Of a DNA stretch of 64,000 nt, positions 1 through 13,500 are shown in pieces. Made by a program: the position numbers and the translations under genes. The stretch's first letter is position 1. Every line of letters starts with the position of its first letter. The notes under the pieces are model-generated. The model had not been told where the DNA came from. It searched no databases and saw only the letters and a program-made list of their open reading frames with translations. Location of the stretch: contig WBMZ01015307.1 in NCBI GenBank assembly GCA_013400975.1, positions 78,407 to 142,406 of the forward strand, read 5' to 3'. This stretch comes from Atrichornis clamosus. Lineage: Eukaryota > Chordata > Aves > Passeriformes > Menuridae.

Positions 1-3000
1 TCCTGAATGGAAGACTCTCTTCTGTCCCTCGTGTCTCTCTCCTGGGTAGGCTGCAGTGAAATAAAGAATCCAGATCAGTCTTTTCTCCACACATTGCAAG
101 TTTAAAACAGTCTGTGAATGCAATTAATGCAACTTTATTTTTCCTTAGTATATCATAACTCAAAATTTCACATGAGGTTCTGTTGCAGAGATCAAAAACA
201 TTATGTTGGTAAACTTTGAAGGACAAAATCCAGAGGAAATATTTGCTACTCAAGAGACCATTGAAATACAGTTATTGCAGCTCTGGATGGAGTGGTACTG
301 AGAGGGTTCATGAGGTTTTTTTACCTTTAGCATACCGTTCATATCAAATCTGAAGTGACTACTAGCTAAACCTCATCCTAATTTAGGCTCCTCCAAACTG
401 CTCTGTGGTCTGCAGGAAGCTTTCAAATCCACCATTCAAGTCCACTTTCTGCCACTTCAAGCCCAACTTCTTCACTAATTTCTTATTATTGGCCACTCCT
501 TGCACTTCCCCAGCTATGAGACATTCCAGGATTTTCTGGGATCCGAAATATACTTAGTAGCAAGGATTATGTAAATAATGATGTGTGTGGAATGCCACAT
601 AGCTATGAATTTCCATGGAGCTGATTGCCCGTCATTCTGCAGAACACTGTTGATGTTCAGAAAGTATTGTTCTGGCTACTTTTCTTACTCTTTACAACAA
701 AACGTTCTTGATGGAACAAGGGCTTTAGCTACCCTTCAGGAAAAACTGACCTAGAGGACTAGGAAACAATGGTGTCTGTATCACAGAATCTTTATTATCC
801 TGGCCAGTAATTATGCAAACAGGAACGTCTTTGCCATCAATACAATTATTTATTCCTTTTGTGCTGCTATCAAGGGACCATGTAGGGAAGAAAATTTACT
901 ATGTGTGTTTCTATTTTCATGTTTTCTGAGGAAGAAATTACAATGCCTGGTAAATAGAGCAGGTCCTTTATACTCATTATGGACTATTGTGTGAAAATGC
1001 TTTACTGACTTCAGAGGAAAACCTATAAATTTGTTAGATGTGTTTTGCTAAGTGTTTATTTGACCCAGAGTGAAAATTATTACTACGTGAGTTTTCTGAA
1101 GAATAAATGGGAGTTATGTGTTATTTCAGCTCTGGAAATTGCAATTTGGGTGACTGTTTGATCTGACCCATGACATAATAAATGAGCATGTACATGTTAA
1201 AATGACACAGACTTGGCAGGCCAGGATGAACAACACAGATAAGCTGTGCTAGTGCTTGTTACCTGTAGGAAGTTTAATTTTCTTGCTTCTCCACCCTCTA
1301 CAGAATAGTGTACACTGCTTTGTTTGTTCCTCAGCATATCTGAAATGATGGATTAGTAAACAATTTATGGTATTTTTTTTATGATTTAGAATGGAATTTC
1401 ATATGCTTACCAGATCAATACTTCTCACAATGAAAAAACAACAGGCGATTTTTCTGTGCTTTTCTGATGTCTTGACCCTAGAGATTGCTGAAGGAAAAAG
1501 CAGTCTCTAGTATAAAGAGAGATAACAGCACTAAATTGAGTAACAGATGCTGAAGAAGTGCTCCACTAACCATGCCGAAGAGATATTTCATGTTCTTGCT
1601 GTGTTTCTTCTTTGGCCTGTTCTGCATAGTACTCATGCACTGAGATAAGGTGATCTAGGTTTTGCAGGGATCTGAGGAGCTGCTGGTGACAAGGGCATTT
1701 TCAGTCATGTATTAAGACAGTCTTTACACTGCTGGCATGACACAGAAAAAATGTAAAAATATCTGAAAGTGATGTTATTTTGATCTGGTTTTCATAAAGC
1801 AGAATTGCATTCTCTGCCTAAACCATTTAATCTTTATTTTATCATTTCTTATTTCTTCTACTAATCAAAGATTTTTGTGTTTTGCGAAAGAGAGGAGCTT
1901 GCAGCAATCAGTATTGTCTTGCGACATCTTTTCTTTGTGAAGTAGAATTATTGCCTAACAAAAAGCAGAGATTGCCCTCAACTAGTATAGACTAGGACAT
2001 CAGCGGTCAAATGAGGTCTTGGCAGCTTGCCATAGCACAGGCTGCCTAAAATTCTGGATAATTTGTCTCCCCCATCATCACACATCTTGTAAAAGAGCTG
2101 GTGATCCTTACAGAGCCCCAAAAGCACAAAGAAGTGTTTTGGTAAAAAATCCAGACATGAGTACATTATGCAATTGCTGGGCATTAATTTTGATAATATT
2201 ATAATCACCTTTCTGATTGCACCACAATAAATAGAGACTCAGAGTCAAAAATAGCAAAATCCATTTTTCCTCTCTTTGCAAACACGGATGTGTGAGAATG
2301 ATTTCTTTTTAGAAACCCACAACTAAGGGGTGGGCATATATAGGTGTGAGAATATGAGCAGACACTGATTCTGCACCAGAGGGTATGGGTTTTAACACTG
2401 AAATACTGCCTTTCGTTTGATGCTCAAGAATAGCATTTTTTGGAGGGAAACTGGCACTGTGTAATTCATCTAGTTAATACATCTAAGCATTTCTTAAATT
2501 GTACACCAGTAAAACAGATGTTGACTATGTTTACTTACCCAGCTAATGGTTTTAGTGACCAGGTGAAGATGTAACGCTGCACTTCTGATCAGTGAACAAA
2601 CAATATTCACTAACAACAGAAGTAGAAAGGTAGTTGTAGACTCATTCTTCTGTCATAACTGGTGTATTGTGCCCCTGCAACAGGGGTTGTGGTTCCCCAG
2701 ACCATTTCCATCAGCATATCTAGTAAGAGACATCTTGCTTAATTCCACATCCTTCCTTTTGCGGGCATGAAATAAAAAGAAATCCAATACATGGACAAAA
2801 GAAGCTGCAGCTAAAACGTGGTACTCTTGACTTTTTCCATCAGAACTTGTGAGCTAAACACTGCCAGAAACTGCAGAGTTTCAGATTAATGTGTAGTTCT
2901 TGATCTGTTGGACTTGTAAGGAGGCTGCTATTGTGTCTCTTTCTGCAGACTGAATATGCTTTGTCTGTACCATAGGAGCACGATTAACTTAAATGTATTA

Positions 3001-5358
3001 CAATGATCTGTGTACTGGGTATATTACAGGCTTTTGCCTAGTATCTAGTAGGTGATATAAATGCTAAGCTACCTGTTGGATTAAATGATTTTAGGGATGC
3101 CTCATGGTTTATATTACAGACCACCTACCTGATGTTAAAACACAGAAATCAGTAGCAGCATGAATGACTCGGTGAGCAGAGTTGCTATTAAAGCATTAAT
3201 GGTTTCTAGCTGTAATCCATATTACATGATGATGAGAAAAGTGAGATTAATGAAAACAATCAATGGTAATTTCTGTGGTTTTACTAAATAGGAGTCAATT
3301 TATAGTTTCGGTGTTGAAATCAAAGTAGTGTTAAGTCTTAAACTAGAACCAAATTTACAGTATTGGAATGACTTTCTCTACATACTGGTCTCTTAATCCA
3401 CTCGGAGTGCCTTCCAGGGCTGGAAAATTTTTCAAATGCATCAAGTCTTCTATGTCATGTTACTTTTTTTTTTTTAATGAGGAAATGTCTAGTTATTTTA
3501 ACAACAGCACCTGTCTTGGAAGTAGCTGATACTATTTTTCTGTCTGTAATCTGCAGTAAAATAATCCTTGATTTCAGGCAAAATGCTGCAGAAATCTATT
3601 TCTTATTTATTTTCTACTGTTCTTTCGAACAGTGGTTTGCAGAATGCATCTGGGTGTACAGCTAATGACCCATGAGCAATAAGCAACTGTTTAAGTAAAA
3701 TGCACTAGGAAAAAGCTTTTACCAAACAGCATTTTAATATTTTAAATAGATTTTCCATTGCAGGCTCTTTGTAACTGGATTAGTTCTCTGATGTGTTCTG
3801 ACAGAGCTGTTGTTAGGGATACTCCATTAACTTTGTCTGTCATCTTATTTTCCCCAGTATCCTGCATAACACCCTTATATTTCATAATTTGTATTGCTAT
3901 CAGTGCTGATTTGTAAATGTGCAAATTATAATTAACAACGGCTACTACTTCTATTAAATATTAAATCATTCTTGCAGCCTATATTTTCCACAGCAGATGG
4001 AGCCCTGTGGTATGCAAATAGACTTTCCTTAAGTAGTCAGCAGTTTTTACCAAAATTTTGGCTTTAAAAATGCTTTCTTTTTTTGTTTGCTTTATGTTTT
4101 CTCTTGCATTTAGGTTAATATTTATTCACTGCAGATTCTCTTTCTCCCCATAAGAATTTCATGGACTATTACATTCTAGCACTGAGGTTTTGTTTCACTT
4201 CATTAATAGCTCCTTAATCATATAGCTTGCTTGTAAAGTACAAATGCTTGTTATTTGTACTTATGCTGCAGTATTGCATAAGAGGCATTTAGTTATATTT
4301 TAATATGTATAGCAGAAGCAAAAATGCTGGGTACACCAACATAGTTTTTAATATGAAAACCAATTTACGTGCACAGTTTTTTTCCCCAGAATAAGCAAAA
4401 GCATTTATGGTTTTATATTGTGTCTTAAACATTCCATTAAATGTCATCAGCTGATTCAGGAAAATGTATTGCAAAATTACTAGAGAACTGTAAAATGTGT
4501 AAATGTAATGAATGCTCAGGGCATAGAAAGGATTGAAAGTCCAACATATATCAGGTAACTATAAAACAGCTAGAAACATTGATAGGACATTACATTTTTC
4601 TAATGTGTAGTACCTTAAGCATGAAACTCTTATTTTTGGTGTTTACTGCTGTGCTCTTTTATTAAAGCACGCTGATCCAGAGTTAACATAGCCTTTCTAA
4701 TACTGAGAGGAATCTGAAAGGCAAGCAGCATCAGTCAGGAAATGCTTTCACTATCTACTCGAGCAATCGCAAATGAAGATTTTTCAAATGATCGACTATG
4801 AGATTATATCCTAAATAAGGGCAACCCATTTTTTTTCCACATTTTTAAATGGACACAGGAACATGGAGCTCAAGGACATTAACTGCCACATTAACCAAAG
4901 AGTAATGAAAACTTCTCTGAACGAACATTTCAGTGAGCTGAAATGGCCTCAGCGATATAGAAATGAATTGTAACAAGTTAGGGTTTTGTCTTCCTGCTAT
5001 TTTAGTAGGAGTTGGAATTAACATGCTAAATGGGATCAACAGCAATAAGCAACTGGATTGGAATATCCTGGAATCCATGCTGTGAATGCACATTGATAGT
5101 GTGATACCTCTCATAACTCTGAGTTACTTTTTTCATAAGTATTGATATATTTTAACCTGAAGTTGTAAGTGATTCTGGAGTAGAATTCTGGACTGTTACA
5201 CCAGCTTGTCTGAGCAGGAGCAGCTCTGGCTACTCAGATGCTTTACATCTATCAAGAATGTACTTTTTAGGTGTATTCCATAACAGGAGAAATTCAGAAA
5301 ACAGGGCAGGACCTGATGCCAACCATTAGGAACAGTTTTATATCAACTTGCTTCTTAG
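1..5358. other. Unique AT-rich non-coding DNA
   Basis: I see no gene, recognisable transposon or tandem array here. Open frames on both strands stay under about 90 codons and look random in composition. There are only short homopolymer runs, such as a T-run near 3467-3476. It could be intergenic or intronic. Confidence 0.6.
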
Positions 5359-7021
5359 TGTTAAGAAGAAATGTGATTTGAAGGATGCTGCTGGGATCTG
5401 CAAATAGGGGAGGTAAGTTTTAAAAAGTGAGAAGCAAGCAGAGCAGAACTGCTACAGGTGAGTTTTTGTTCGACAACCACACATGCAGGGGAGCATAGGT
5501 AGACTTTAAACCAGTGGAAGTACTAGGAACATTCTGCTTGTGGCAGCCTGAAACTGTGTATGGGTTGACTTACATGTTAATCAAGTGACTTATTGTCCAC
5601 AGAACTTGGGCCTGAGAGAATGGCATTTTCATCAGTAGCCTTCATTCTGTGCTTTCCCAGAAATCTGGCCTTACCTACGGAGGATAGTCTTGATGAGTTT
5701 TTATGTGAATTCTACTGCAGAGAGGGTTCAAGGAGACAGAAATTGGATCACTTTATTGGAATGAAGAGGGTCCACATATATTTAAGTATCACAGAAAGTT
5801 GAATTTCAGCAAAATTTCAACCAGAGTCAGAGTAATATCTGATGTGAGCAGTGTATGCACTGAAATATCTAAAGTGTTTTCTTATGAAAGGAACTCCATA
5901 GGAACTTGTATGAGCTTTCAAAGAGTGTTCACTCCAGAAACTGTTGTGCTGTGCCTAGGAAATAGTTGTATCTTTGTTTTTATCTCCTTAGGACACTGCA
6001 ACTGCTGTTCCTCACATGCACAGCATGGAGCTAATCCCTCCCCCTGCTTTGAACTGCAGAACTCCTGCTTGGTACTTGTACACTCTCTGCACAGCTTTGC
6101 CCCTTGGCTTTTGGCATTTGCCCTGCTCTTTGAGTCCACCTGTTTAGAGCAACGAAATTTACTTGCTCAGGTAACTGGGCACAGCTGCACTTCAGCACAA
6201 GAACTTTTGTCTAATGAGCCTGGCGATTTTCATGTGTGCAGGACACTTGATACCAATGATTTGGTGTCTTTCAGTGTCACATGTAGCCGATGACGATGTT
6301 CGACTGTACATAGATACCATCTTCCTCCATGCTCCCCGCCCTCTGAAGCCAGGGTTCTGGTACACAGTACCTCTGAAAGTCTGATATATAGTGGCTTATG
6401 AAGGAATTTATAGGCAATTGAACATCTTTTAATATCAGATCAAAAGAAGACATCAGGGAAGAGATCCTACTTTCTTGAGGTTCAACACAGCTGAGTCAAA
6501 GTCATTAGACTATTCCTATTTAGAGTCAGAGGAAATCCTCTCTGGACAAGCTAAGGAAACATGAGCATATTTCAGTCCTTGATATCGCACTTAAGCCTTG
6601 TTTAAAGTCTGTCTAAGGAAGAAATAGTATTTTGTCTGTGAAATTGTAGTATTTTTGTTCTCTAGGAGTAGCTAGTTAGGAGTATTTTAATGATGTTGAA
6701 CAATTTAAATGACTATATTTCTTCATTTCTTTCATGAAACCTCATTGTTCTCAAAGTGGGAGATTTGGATGTTATAAATTATCCAGGAAGTACTCTTTAA
6801 AGATCAATTTCTGTATCTTTGAGGCTTAAAATAAAAGCATTGGTAAGGGTTTTGCATCAATACCCTTGAAATCATTCAGTGCTTTTTGTGGATTAATCAG
6901 TTATGTTGGATGGGCAATCTACAGGAATTTACAGTGAGGAGAAAGAGAAACAGAACTCCTAAACATCCATTTCCCCTGCCCCCCAGTCCTGAAGCTTTGT
7001 TCATTCTTGGCTATACAGTGA
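5359..7021. other. Unique non-coding DNA with the window's longest open frame
   Basis: The plus strand is open without a stop from 5799 to 6293, but the first ATG is at 5910, leaving 127 codons. The predicted peptide is rich in Cys, Ser and Leu and shows no signal peptide, domain or repeat that I recognise. In 64 kb of DNA read in six frames, one frame of this size is expected by chance. I see nothing else here. Confidence 0.5.
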
Positions 7022-7088
7022 TTGGAAAATCTTAGAAAAAGCTTAGAAAAATTAGGAAATCTTAGAAAATTTAGGAAAGATCTTAGCA
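7022..7088. repeat. Short degenerate tandem array, TTAGAAAA-like
   Basis: The plus strand repeats variants of CTTAGAAAA and TTAGGAAA about six times in 67 bases, for example at 7031-7039, 7042-7050 and 7061-7069. It looks like local slippage of an A-rich unit. It is too short and irregular to be a satellite. Confidence 0.6.
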
Positions 7089-8507
7089 GTTGTGGGTAGT
7101 AGTGGTGAATGTAAGAGAAAATGGTCTTTCTGCATGGCCAGTTCCACACCTAAGATTCATGGTCTCAATTAGAAGGCTCAAGAACTCAGCATTACATCTC
7201 CTGTTTTCAGCTGGACCCCAAAGGATCACGTCTGTAGTCTGTTATGCTGTGCTTCCATGTTCTTGCCTATCTTATTCTAAGAACTTTGTTTCTCCACACA
7301 GAATAAAATGGTGGCAGTGTTTTGGCTTTCTTCCACTCTGCAAGGCGAATTCATTTGTTATTCTTCTGTCTCTAGATTGTTGTGTACTGGAAAGGAGAGC
7401 AGGCTGTAGATCTCCAGCTGTTTTTGGAGTATATATGTTTGCAGTTTTGCTGTATCTTTGCATGACCAAAAAAATGGAATATATGGGGGAAAAAAGTTAG
7501 TGGCACAATATTTAGAATTATGTGACTCACAGAGTAGACTAGAACAGATCTAAGTATAAATGCCTTATTTTTTTTAAATTTTACAGCTAAATCAAATACA
7601 ATTGAAATTAAAACCCACTGAAACAGGGTACAGTATAAAAGCATTTCAGTGGACCACATCTAACCATAATACATCTAACATGTGGTCTGGGATTCTAATA
7701 CCCAAGGCTGACATTCTTTTTTTGATAAAAATTGTATTAAAAGCATAGAACATGACATAAAGATACAATTTACAAAGAGGACAATTTTATAGTGGTGTGG
7801 AATTTTACACCTGATAGTCCAGTGAATATGGGCTTTAAATTGTCACCTTTCCCTGAGAAGTAAAAAGTGGGAGTTAAATGCCTGAGCAAAGTGCATACGT
7901 AATACCAGTCTTGTGAAATGTTCTGAATTGTAGACAAACTCTTCATTGCTTTCAGGTTGATTAAAACTACAGGTTTGTTCTAAGTGATAATGGTAATGAA
8001 CTGTGTTGAGATCCAGAAGACTTTACAAGGACAGAACCTCATTATTCCTTGCTTTGGACATACTGTTCATAGGTTTCTAAAGTGGCCTAGATTTTGATCA
8101 GGAATTTTCAGATTTGAGAATCTCTGAGCTCTACTTAAAAAGCGTGGTTGATGCATCTGTGGTAAATTTTATCATACAGCGTTTTTGTTTAATTAGATTG
8201 TGAACTCTCAATGACTTCCTGAGAGTAAATTTTCTTGAGAGGAGAATTAGAAAACATTAGATGAGGTAGAGGACTTGAGAATACTTGTCCAGAAGAGATT
8301 GATAAGAACATAACTAGGACAGCTGTGAGCTGTGCTTTAAAATTGTAAATGATGCTAGTAAGTGATTTTCACTTCTGATTTTAAATAGTCTCAGAAATTG
8401 TCTTCAACCAAAGCTTCTTTGAATTAAATTTTGTTTAGTAATCAGAACCACTACATATGAAGCATTCTGGAGCTCATTACATACAAGGAGAGGGTAAGAG
8501 TTGGATT
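7089..8507. other. Unique non-coding DNA
   Basis: No gene or identifiable repeat is visible. Overlapping frames on both strands at 7090-7659 (up to 136 codons) have no recognisable domain, and frames occurring on both strands argue against real coding. Confidence 0.5.
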
Positions 8508-8853
8508 TGCTCATCTTTAAGAAGAGAAGGCTAAGGGGATATCTTTTTGCTGTTTACAGCTACCTCATAGGACAACCTAGAAAAGACAGAGACAGACTCT
8601 TCTCAGAGATGTGCAGTGGCAGGATGAGAGGCAGCAAATAAAAGCCAGGATATAAAACATTCTCATTAGATGTAAGGATATTTTTTTTCCCTTGCGAGCG
8701 ATCGCATACTGGAACAGGTTACCCTGCTTCCTCTCAGATATTTAGACCTTGACTGAGCCTTGTCTTGTTGACTCTTGCTTTAAGCAGGGGTTGTATGAGG
8801 TGACCTTCTGTGGTGATTTCCAACACAAATTATTCTATGGTTCTACTCTATGC
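8508..8853 (+). mobile_element. Decayed CR1 LINE 3' end, sense orientation
   Basis: This is a degraded copy of the 3' end of chicken repeat 1, a non-LTR retrotransposon. Landmarks in order are the GAGAAGGCTAAGGGGATA block near 8525, ACTGGAACAGGTTACCCTGC near 8710, the GAGGTGACCTTCTGTGG block near 8797, and a terminal ATTCTATGGTTCTACTCTATG tail ending near 8853. CR1 copies are typically truncated at the 5' end and end in such 8-bp tail units, as here. It is heavily diverged and therefore old. The segment comes from the end of the reverse transcriptase region and the 3' UTR, and no intact frame survives. Confidence 0.85.
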
Positions 8854-10114
8854 TGTATTTGGAATTTCAAGAGAGCACATTAGCACCTTCAATCTCTTTC
8901 AAGACTCAGTTTTGCAAATTCTCTTTTAGGCAAGTGTCAGCATTTAGGGACCAGCTGAGGTGTACAGGTTGTGCAGGCATTGGTTCTGTAAACTCACTAG
9001 AAGATAGACTGCTATACCAAGGCCTGGTCTTAAGACTGCATGATAAGCTGGAGAATAATGGAGATTGAGAGACAGGAAATGGGAGTAGACTCTAAGCAGC
9101 ACAGACACCACTGATGACCCTGACTCTAGCAACCCCTTCAGAAGCAAGGGAAGCCTCAGTGACAGTTCTGTCACTGGTGACATGAAGCAGGGCTATGTGA
9201 AGCAGGCCGCAGGGCTGGTGCAGTAGTCACAGGGATACCTCAGCAGGTTTGAGTGTCAGGAACTCTCCTAGAACTTGTGTAGAGGGAAAGGCCTTCCTTA
9301 AAGGCCTCTGGGAAGAGCATTTCATTTCCTCTTATGAGAGGAAGGTTTCCTTCTTGGTTACCAGCACAGTTTCTAAGAGCCAAAATTATCTTCAGTGAGT
9401 GTTCATCACACATAGCCAGCTGAGGTAACTGACAAACGGCTCAGCCACAGGAGGTGTCATTGAAAAGGGGTTGATTTATGTATTAATGCTATTGGTGATG
9501 TCCAACTCACCATTAGAATTTTCATTTTCCACTGATGAGAAGAGTCTTGGGTTGTGCAGATGATACACAAAACGGACAGTCAGCTACCCAGCTCTTCCCA
9601 AAGCAGCAAAGGTGAGAAGAAAGGAGAACTGGAAGCCTAGAAATATTAGCAACAATGGGTTAGAAGTACTGGACAGTACTTACTTGTCCTCAGCAAATCA
9701 GAAGTCCAGCTGTGAGGATAACTCAGCAAACTGAGTTATCAGGAAATAACTCAAGGAAAGGGACTATTTACCTGTAAGTTCCTTGGTAGCACTTCTCGTG
9801 TTTTCTGTTGTTCTTTGAATGATGTACTGGCCTGATTTACTCTGCTGTGCAGTAGTGCTGAAGCTTTTGAATGATGTTTCATTGAATCATAAGGTAACTT
9901 ATTGCCTGTTGTCCAGTGGGAGGAAGATTAACACTGGAGATGCTCAAGCCACCATAAAATGCCATTATAAATACATGCAAAAGGTCCACTTCATGTTATA
10001 AGATGGCATAATTAAAATACTAGTAATTTTGTATAATTTTGGAAGGCATTTTAGTTAAGACAACATCAGTTTATACTTCCTTTACTCATGGAAGAACTGA
10101 CATCTGATGAAAGG
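8854..10114. other. Unique non-coding DNA between two CR1 pieces
   Basis: No gene is seen. The stretch at 9540-9780 includes a small perfect hairpin (listed separately). Part of it could be decayed repeat that I cannot name. Confidence 0.45.
9717..9740. repeat. Perfect 10-bp inverted repeat, 4-nt loop
   Basis: GATAACTCAG at 9717-9726 is followed by CAAA and then CTGAGTTATC at 9731-9740. The arms are exact reverse complements. At this stem length one such hairpin in 64 kb is not improbable, so no function is assigned. Confidence 0.7.
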
Positions 10115-10550
10115 GCAGATGTTGGGAGACAAGCAGGCAAAAGGATTTCTGGAGGGTGGCAGTGTTAACTTCTTGATACAGGTACTGGAAGGGCCAGCAG
10201 GGGTGATTCACAGCTGGATCTGCAGCTGCCCACTAACAATAAAGGTTTGGTTGATGATGTGGTAATCAATGGTAGCCTTGGCTGTAATAACCATGATACA
10301 GTGGAGTTCAATATCCTGAAGGAAATGAGGAAGGAGAGTGACAGAGTGAAGTCTCTGGACCTCAGGAGAGTCAACTTTGACTGGTTAAGGAAACTAGTGG
10401 TCAGATTCCATGGTGTAAAACGCTGAAGGGGAAACATGCCCAGGAAAGGTGGCAAATTTTATGGACAGTAACATCCAAGCACAAGAGCACCTATCCCAAT
10501 ACTCAGAACAAGTGGATGTGTTGTCTAAGCAGGGAACTACTGGAAGAGAT
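10115..10550 (+). mobile_element. CR1-type LINE fragment, endonuclease to linker region
   Basis: A broken piece of the CR1 ORF2 polyprotein. In the frame covering about 10254-10425 the translation includes GLVDDVV, then GSLGCNNHDTVEF, then LDLRRVNFDWLR, and ends at a TGA at 10423-10425. This order matches the C-terminal part of the APE-type endonuclease of CR1 elements, where the family normally carries a Ser-Asp-His catalytic triplet. Here that position reads Asn-Asn-His. Flanking DNA on both sides (a GGATTTCTGGAGGGTGG block near 10142 and AAGCAGGGAACTACTGG near 10526) also resembles CR1, so the insertion is larger than the open frame. It cannot be functional: the frame is interrupted and the reverse transcriptase is absent. 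The plus strand is sense. Confidence 0.75.
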
Positions 10551-13500
10551 CCAAAGTGCAGATATTCCTCTGGTAAACCCCTAGAGATGTCTGCATGGGT
10601 TTATTTTTAGGAATAACACATAGCCTATTCTGACATAGTGGAAAATAATAGTCTAACTATATGGAAGGATATGGCCAAATTCTTTGGTCTCTGGTGGTCA
10701 ATTTCTGAAAATTCTGTAGAGAAATTTGACACTGTCTAGTGTTTAGATTCTCTGACAATGTCTCTGCAAGATACCAGTCTATGTTATTCCTTATTTTGGT
10801 GTGCTTACTATACATCTGTACCATGAACCACTAGGTAATGCAAAAATTACTAAGACAGAGGCTTTGTTTCTTCCAGATTAGAAGGAGAACTACAATATGG
10901 TGCTGCTAAAAAGCCCTGCTGCTATGCAGAGTTCTTACAGATGCACAGTTGCACTGCTGTTGTTTTAAAGCTTCTGTGTTTTAAGCCTTTGCAACATACT
11001 TTGCTTACTGTTGAAAGCCAGTAAGCACTGGTTTTTGTTTTGTCTGCTTGACACTGCTGGTGATGTCAGCCAAGCAACTTGCACTGTTAGCTTTCTAGCA
11101 TTAGGAAGACATAAAGTAGTATATGGTACAAATCCTGTAGGCCAAATACTTTCTAATGGCACTGTTCAAGCTGAGTCCCGAGTACTTTGCTAAAACTATC
11201 AGGATTTGGCTCTACTTGCCCTTGGTATTAATCTTGTCCTCCACCCACTAGGCATTATATGGGATGTAAATGATTTGTTTCCATTCATCAAATTCGCAAG
11301 GTATGTCTATATCTGTGAAACAGATTTAAAAAGAAAATATAGAACCGTTCATAATCTGTATAAAAGAAAAGGAAAAACATCCATGTATTAGGCCATCAAG
11401 AGTCAAAAACATAATTTGAAATGATAAACGCATCCATTTTAAGTTACACATTACTTTGCATAGTTAATATCACTATAATTAGTCATAGTTCCTGTAATTT
11501 ATTGAAAAAGATGCTCAGCCCCTCTAGTGTACTACAGTGATGAATGTTGGAAGTGCAACTTTGGAAGCAGGAATCAAGAAAATTAGTAACAGTTGGAGAA
11601 TTAGCATGTAAATCAATAATATCCTTTCTCTTGCATCTTGAAAACTGAGGGCATACATCACACGCTACATAACGAAAGGGAGGGCAGAAGTTAGAATTGT
11701 AACTTCTTTTACATTACTAGGTCTGCTTTTACTGCAAGAGCTGTTTAAAATAATTTCAAACCTTAGAGTAAATCTCTAGTAAATATTTAAACTATGTATA
11801 ACTAGTCACAAATAAATTAAGCTGATTTTATGCATTCTCTCTAATTAGAAGGGCACAGCATTTGTTGAAACGTGATTAGTATTATTCATTAAGCAAAAAA
11901 TTCTCATTTGTATCTTATTATCACTATTCTGCATAAACCAACACAATTTGTCATGAACTCCCTCATTTGCTGTATCCTCAAAAAGCAGATTATGCTTATT
12001 TTTCATTTGGACAGTGGAAAATCAAGCCAGGTGTTTGGCAGCACCAGAGTGTTCAGGTGTAACTGTGCCAGTGATGGTACATTACTAGCAGCGTGGATGA
12101 AGAATGAGGCATGGAGAATCTTGGGACTGAGGTGCCTTGAGGCCCATCCCTTTAGAGTGGTCCTGCTGATGAGACAGGTGGTGTTGCATAGGACTGAAAA
12201 AAAAGAAACTTTTTTGTAAAGTCAGCCTTTCACCTTCAAGTGGAAATGAGAGGTGCTGCACTGAAATACCTGGACATGTTTGTGACTAAAATCTCTATGG
12301 TAGATACTTTTGTATTAAAGTTTTGTAAAGCTGAAAAATGCCAGTTGGTGCACAGAGGTTTCTGTCACTGTCACTGTCTGAAGGGAATTGGCACAATATT
12401 GCATGGGCAGTGCAACATACGTAAATATTTACATGTGACCTTGATTGTAGTATATTATGCAGGATAACTAATTCACTGTATGCATATTCTTCCCCTTCTT
12501 TCCTCTCATTTCTTTTTAAGCTTTGAAGAACATCTCTTTACATATGCCATATTAAATTCTGCCCTCATTCACATGCATGTAAACCATCAGTAATAATGCT
12601 GAGCTCAGAGGTGCTGAGTCAGTGTAGGGTGGGTTGGAACAGAGTAGCAGGCTTTCTACTTCAGCTCACTGGTATTACGGATTAAAAACTATGTGAACCC
12701 TGAATGGGCGCCACAAGGATTGGGCTCTTCTTTGGACTTTGTCACTAACTAATGTATCATGTTTTTGTGTTTTTAAACTGGAATTCAAGGGATAACGGTA
12801 TCCAAAGAGATATATTCACCAACAATTGTAGGGGCAAAAAGTACTGAAAAATTGTAATGCATTTTAACTTCTAAAGTGGACAGATGACAATATGAAAAGA
12901 ATCATCTATGGCTAAGGGCTGTGTTTCCTACAGCAGGTTTTTCACATCTGGAATCTGCTTGTAAGGCAGCGGGTTAAGTTGTTTTAGGACCTTTGTAGGA
13001 TCCATGTAGGGATCAGGAACAGTTTTGGCTATATAGACAGCTAAATCCAGGCTCTCTGGATGGTAGATTGTTTGAATTTTTCACTTTTTTCTTAAGCTCA
13101 GTGAGTGGCTCAGTAAGTTCTAGACAGTATAGTAAATGGTATCCCTCACAGTAAATGGTAGCATGGCAAGTGATAGACTTGTGTACTTATTCTTGACAGT
13201 TCCCTTTTTTGACTTTTGCAATAAGTTGCTTCTTTTCAAAACTGGACTCTGGCAAAAATTTTACATTGAATCTGATGTTTGGTCTTACATTTAAAGCAAA
13301 GAAACAATGAGACAGCCCCACTTATGTTATATGGAAATATATTGATTCTTGCAAGAAATATGACATGAAATTTTCATTCCAAGATCAAAGCAGTGGAAAA
13401 GTGCTATTTCCTACACAGCCCAATAGCAATGAAAAGTCCTATGCAGAGCAATAGTGAAAAGGAAGGACTTTGTATATGGTCATGCTAAAATAACGAAAGC

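Noticed and set aside
5359..5412. 54-nt exon candidate (TTCTTAG acceptor, GAG|GTAAGT donor)
   Set aside because: The donor is good, but the pyrimidine tract upstream is short and broken, and there is no supporting context.
5799..6293. 164-codon plus-strand open frame
   Set aside because: It lacks an ATG until 5910, has no domain or signal and shows a random-looking composition. A frame this long is expected about once in this much DNA.
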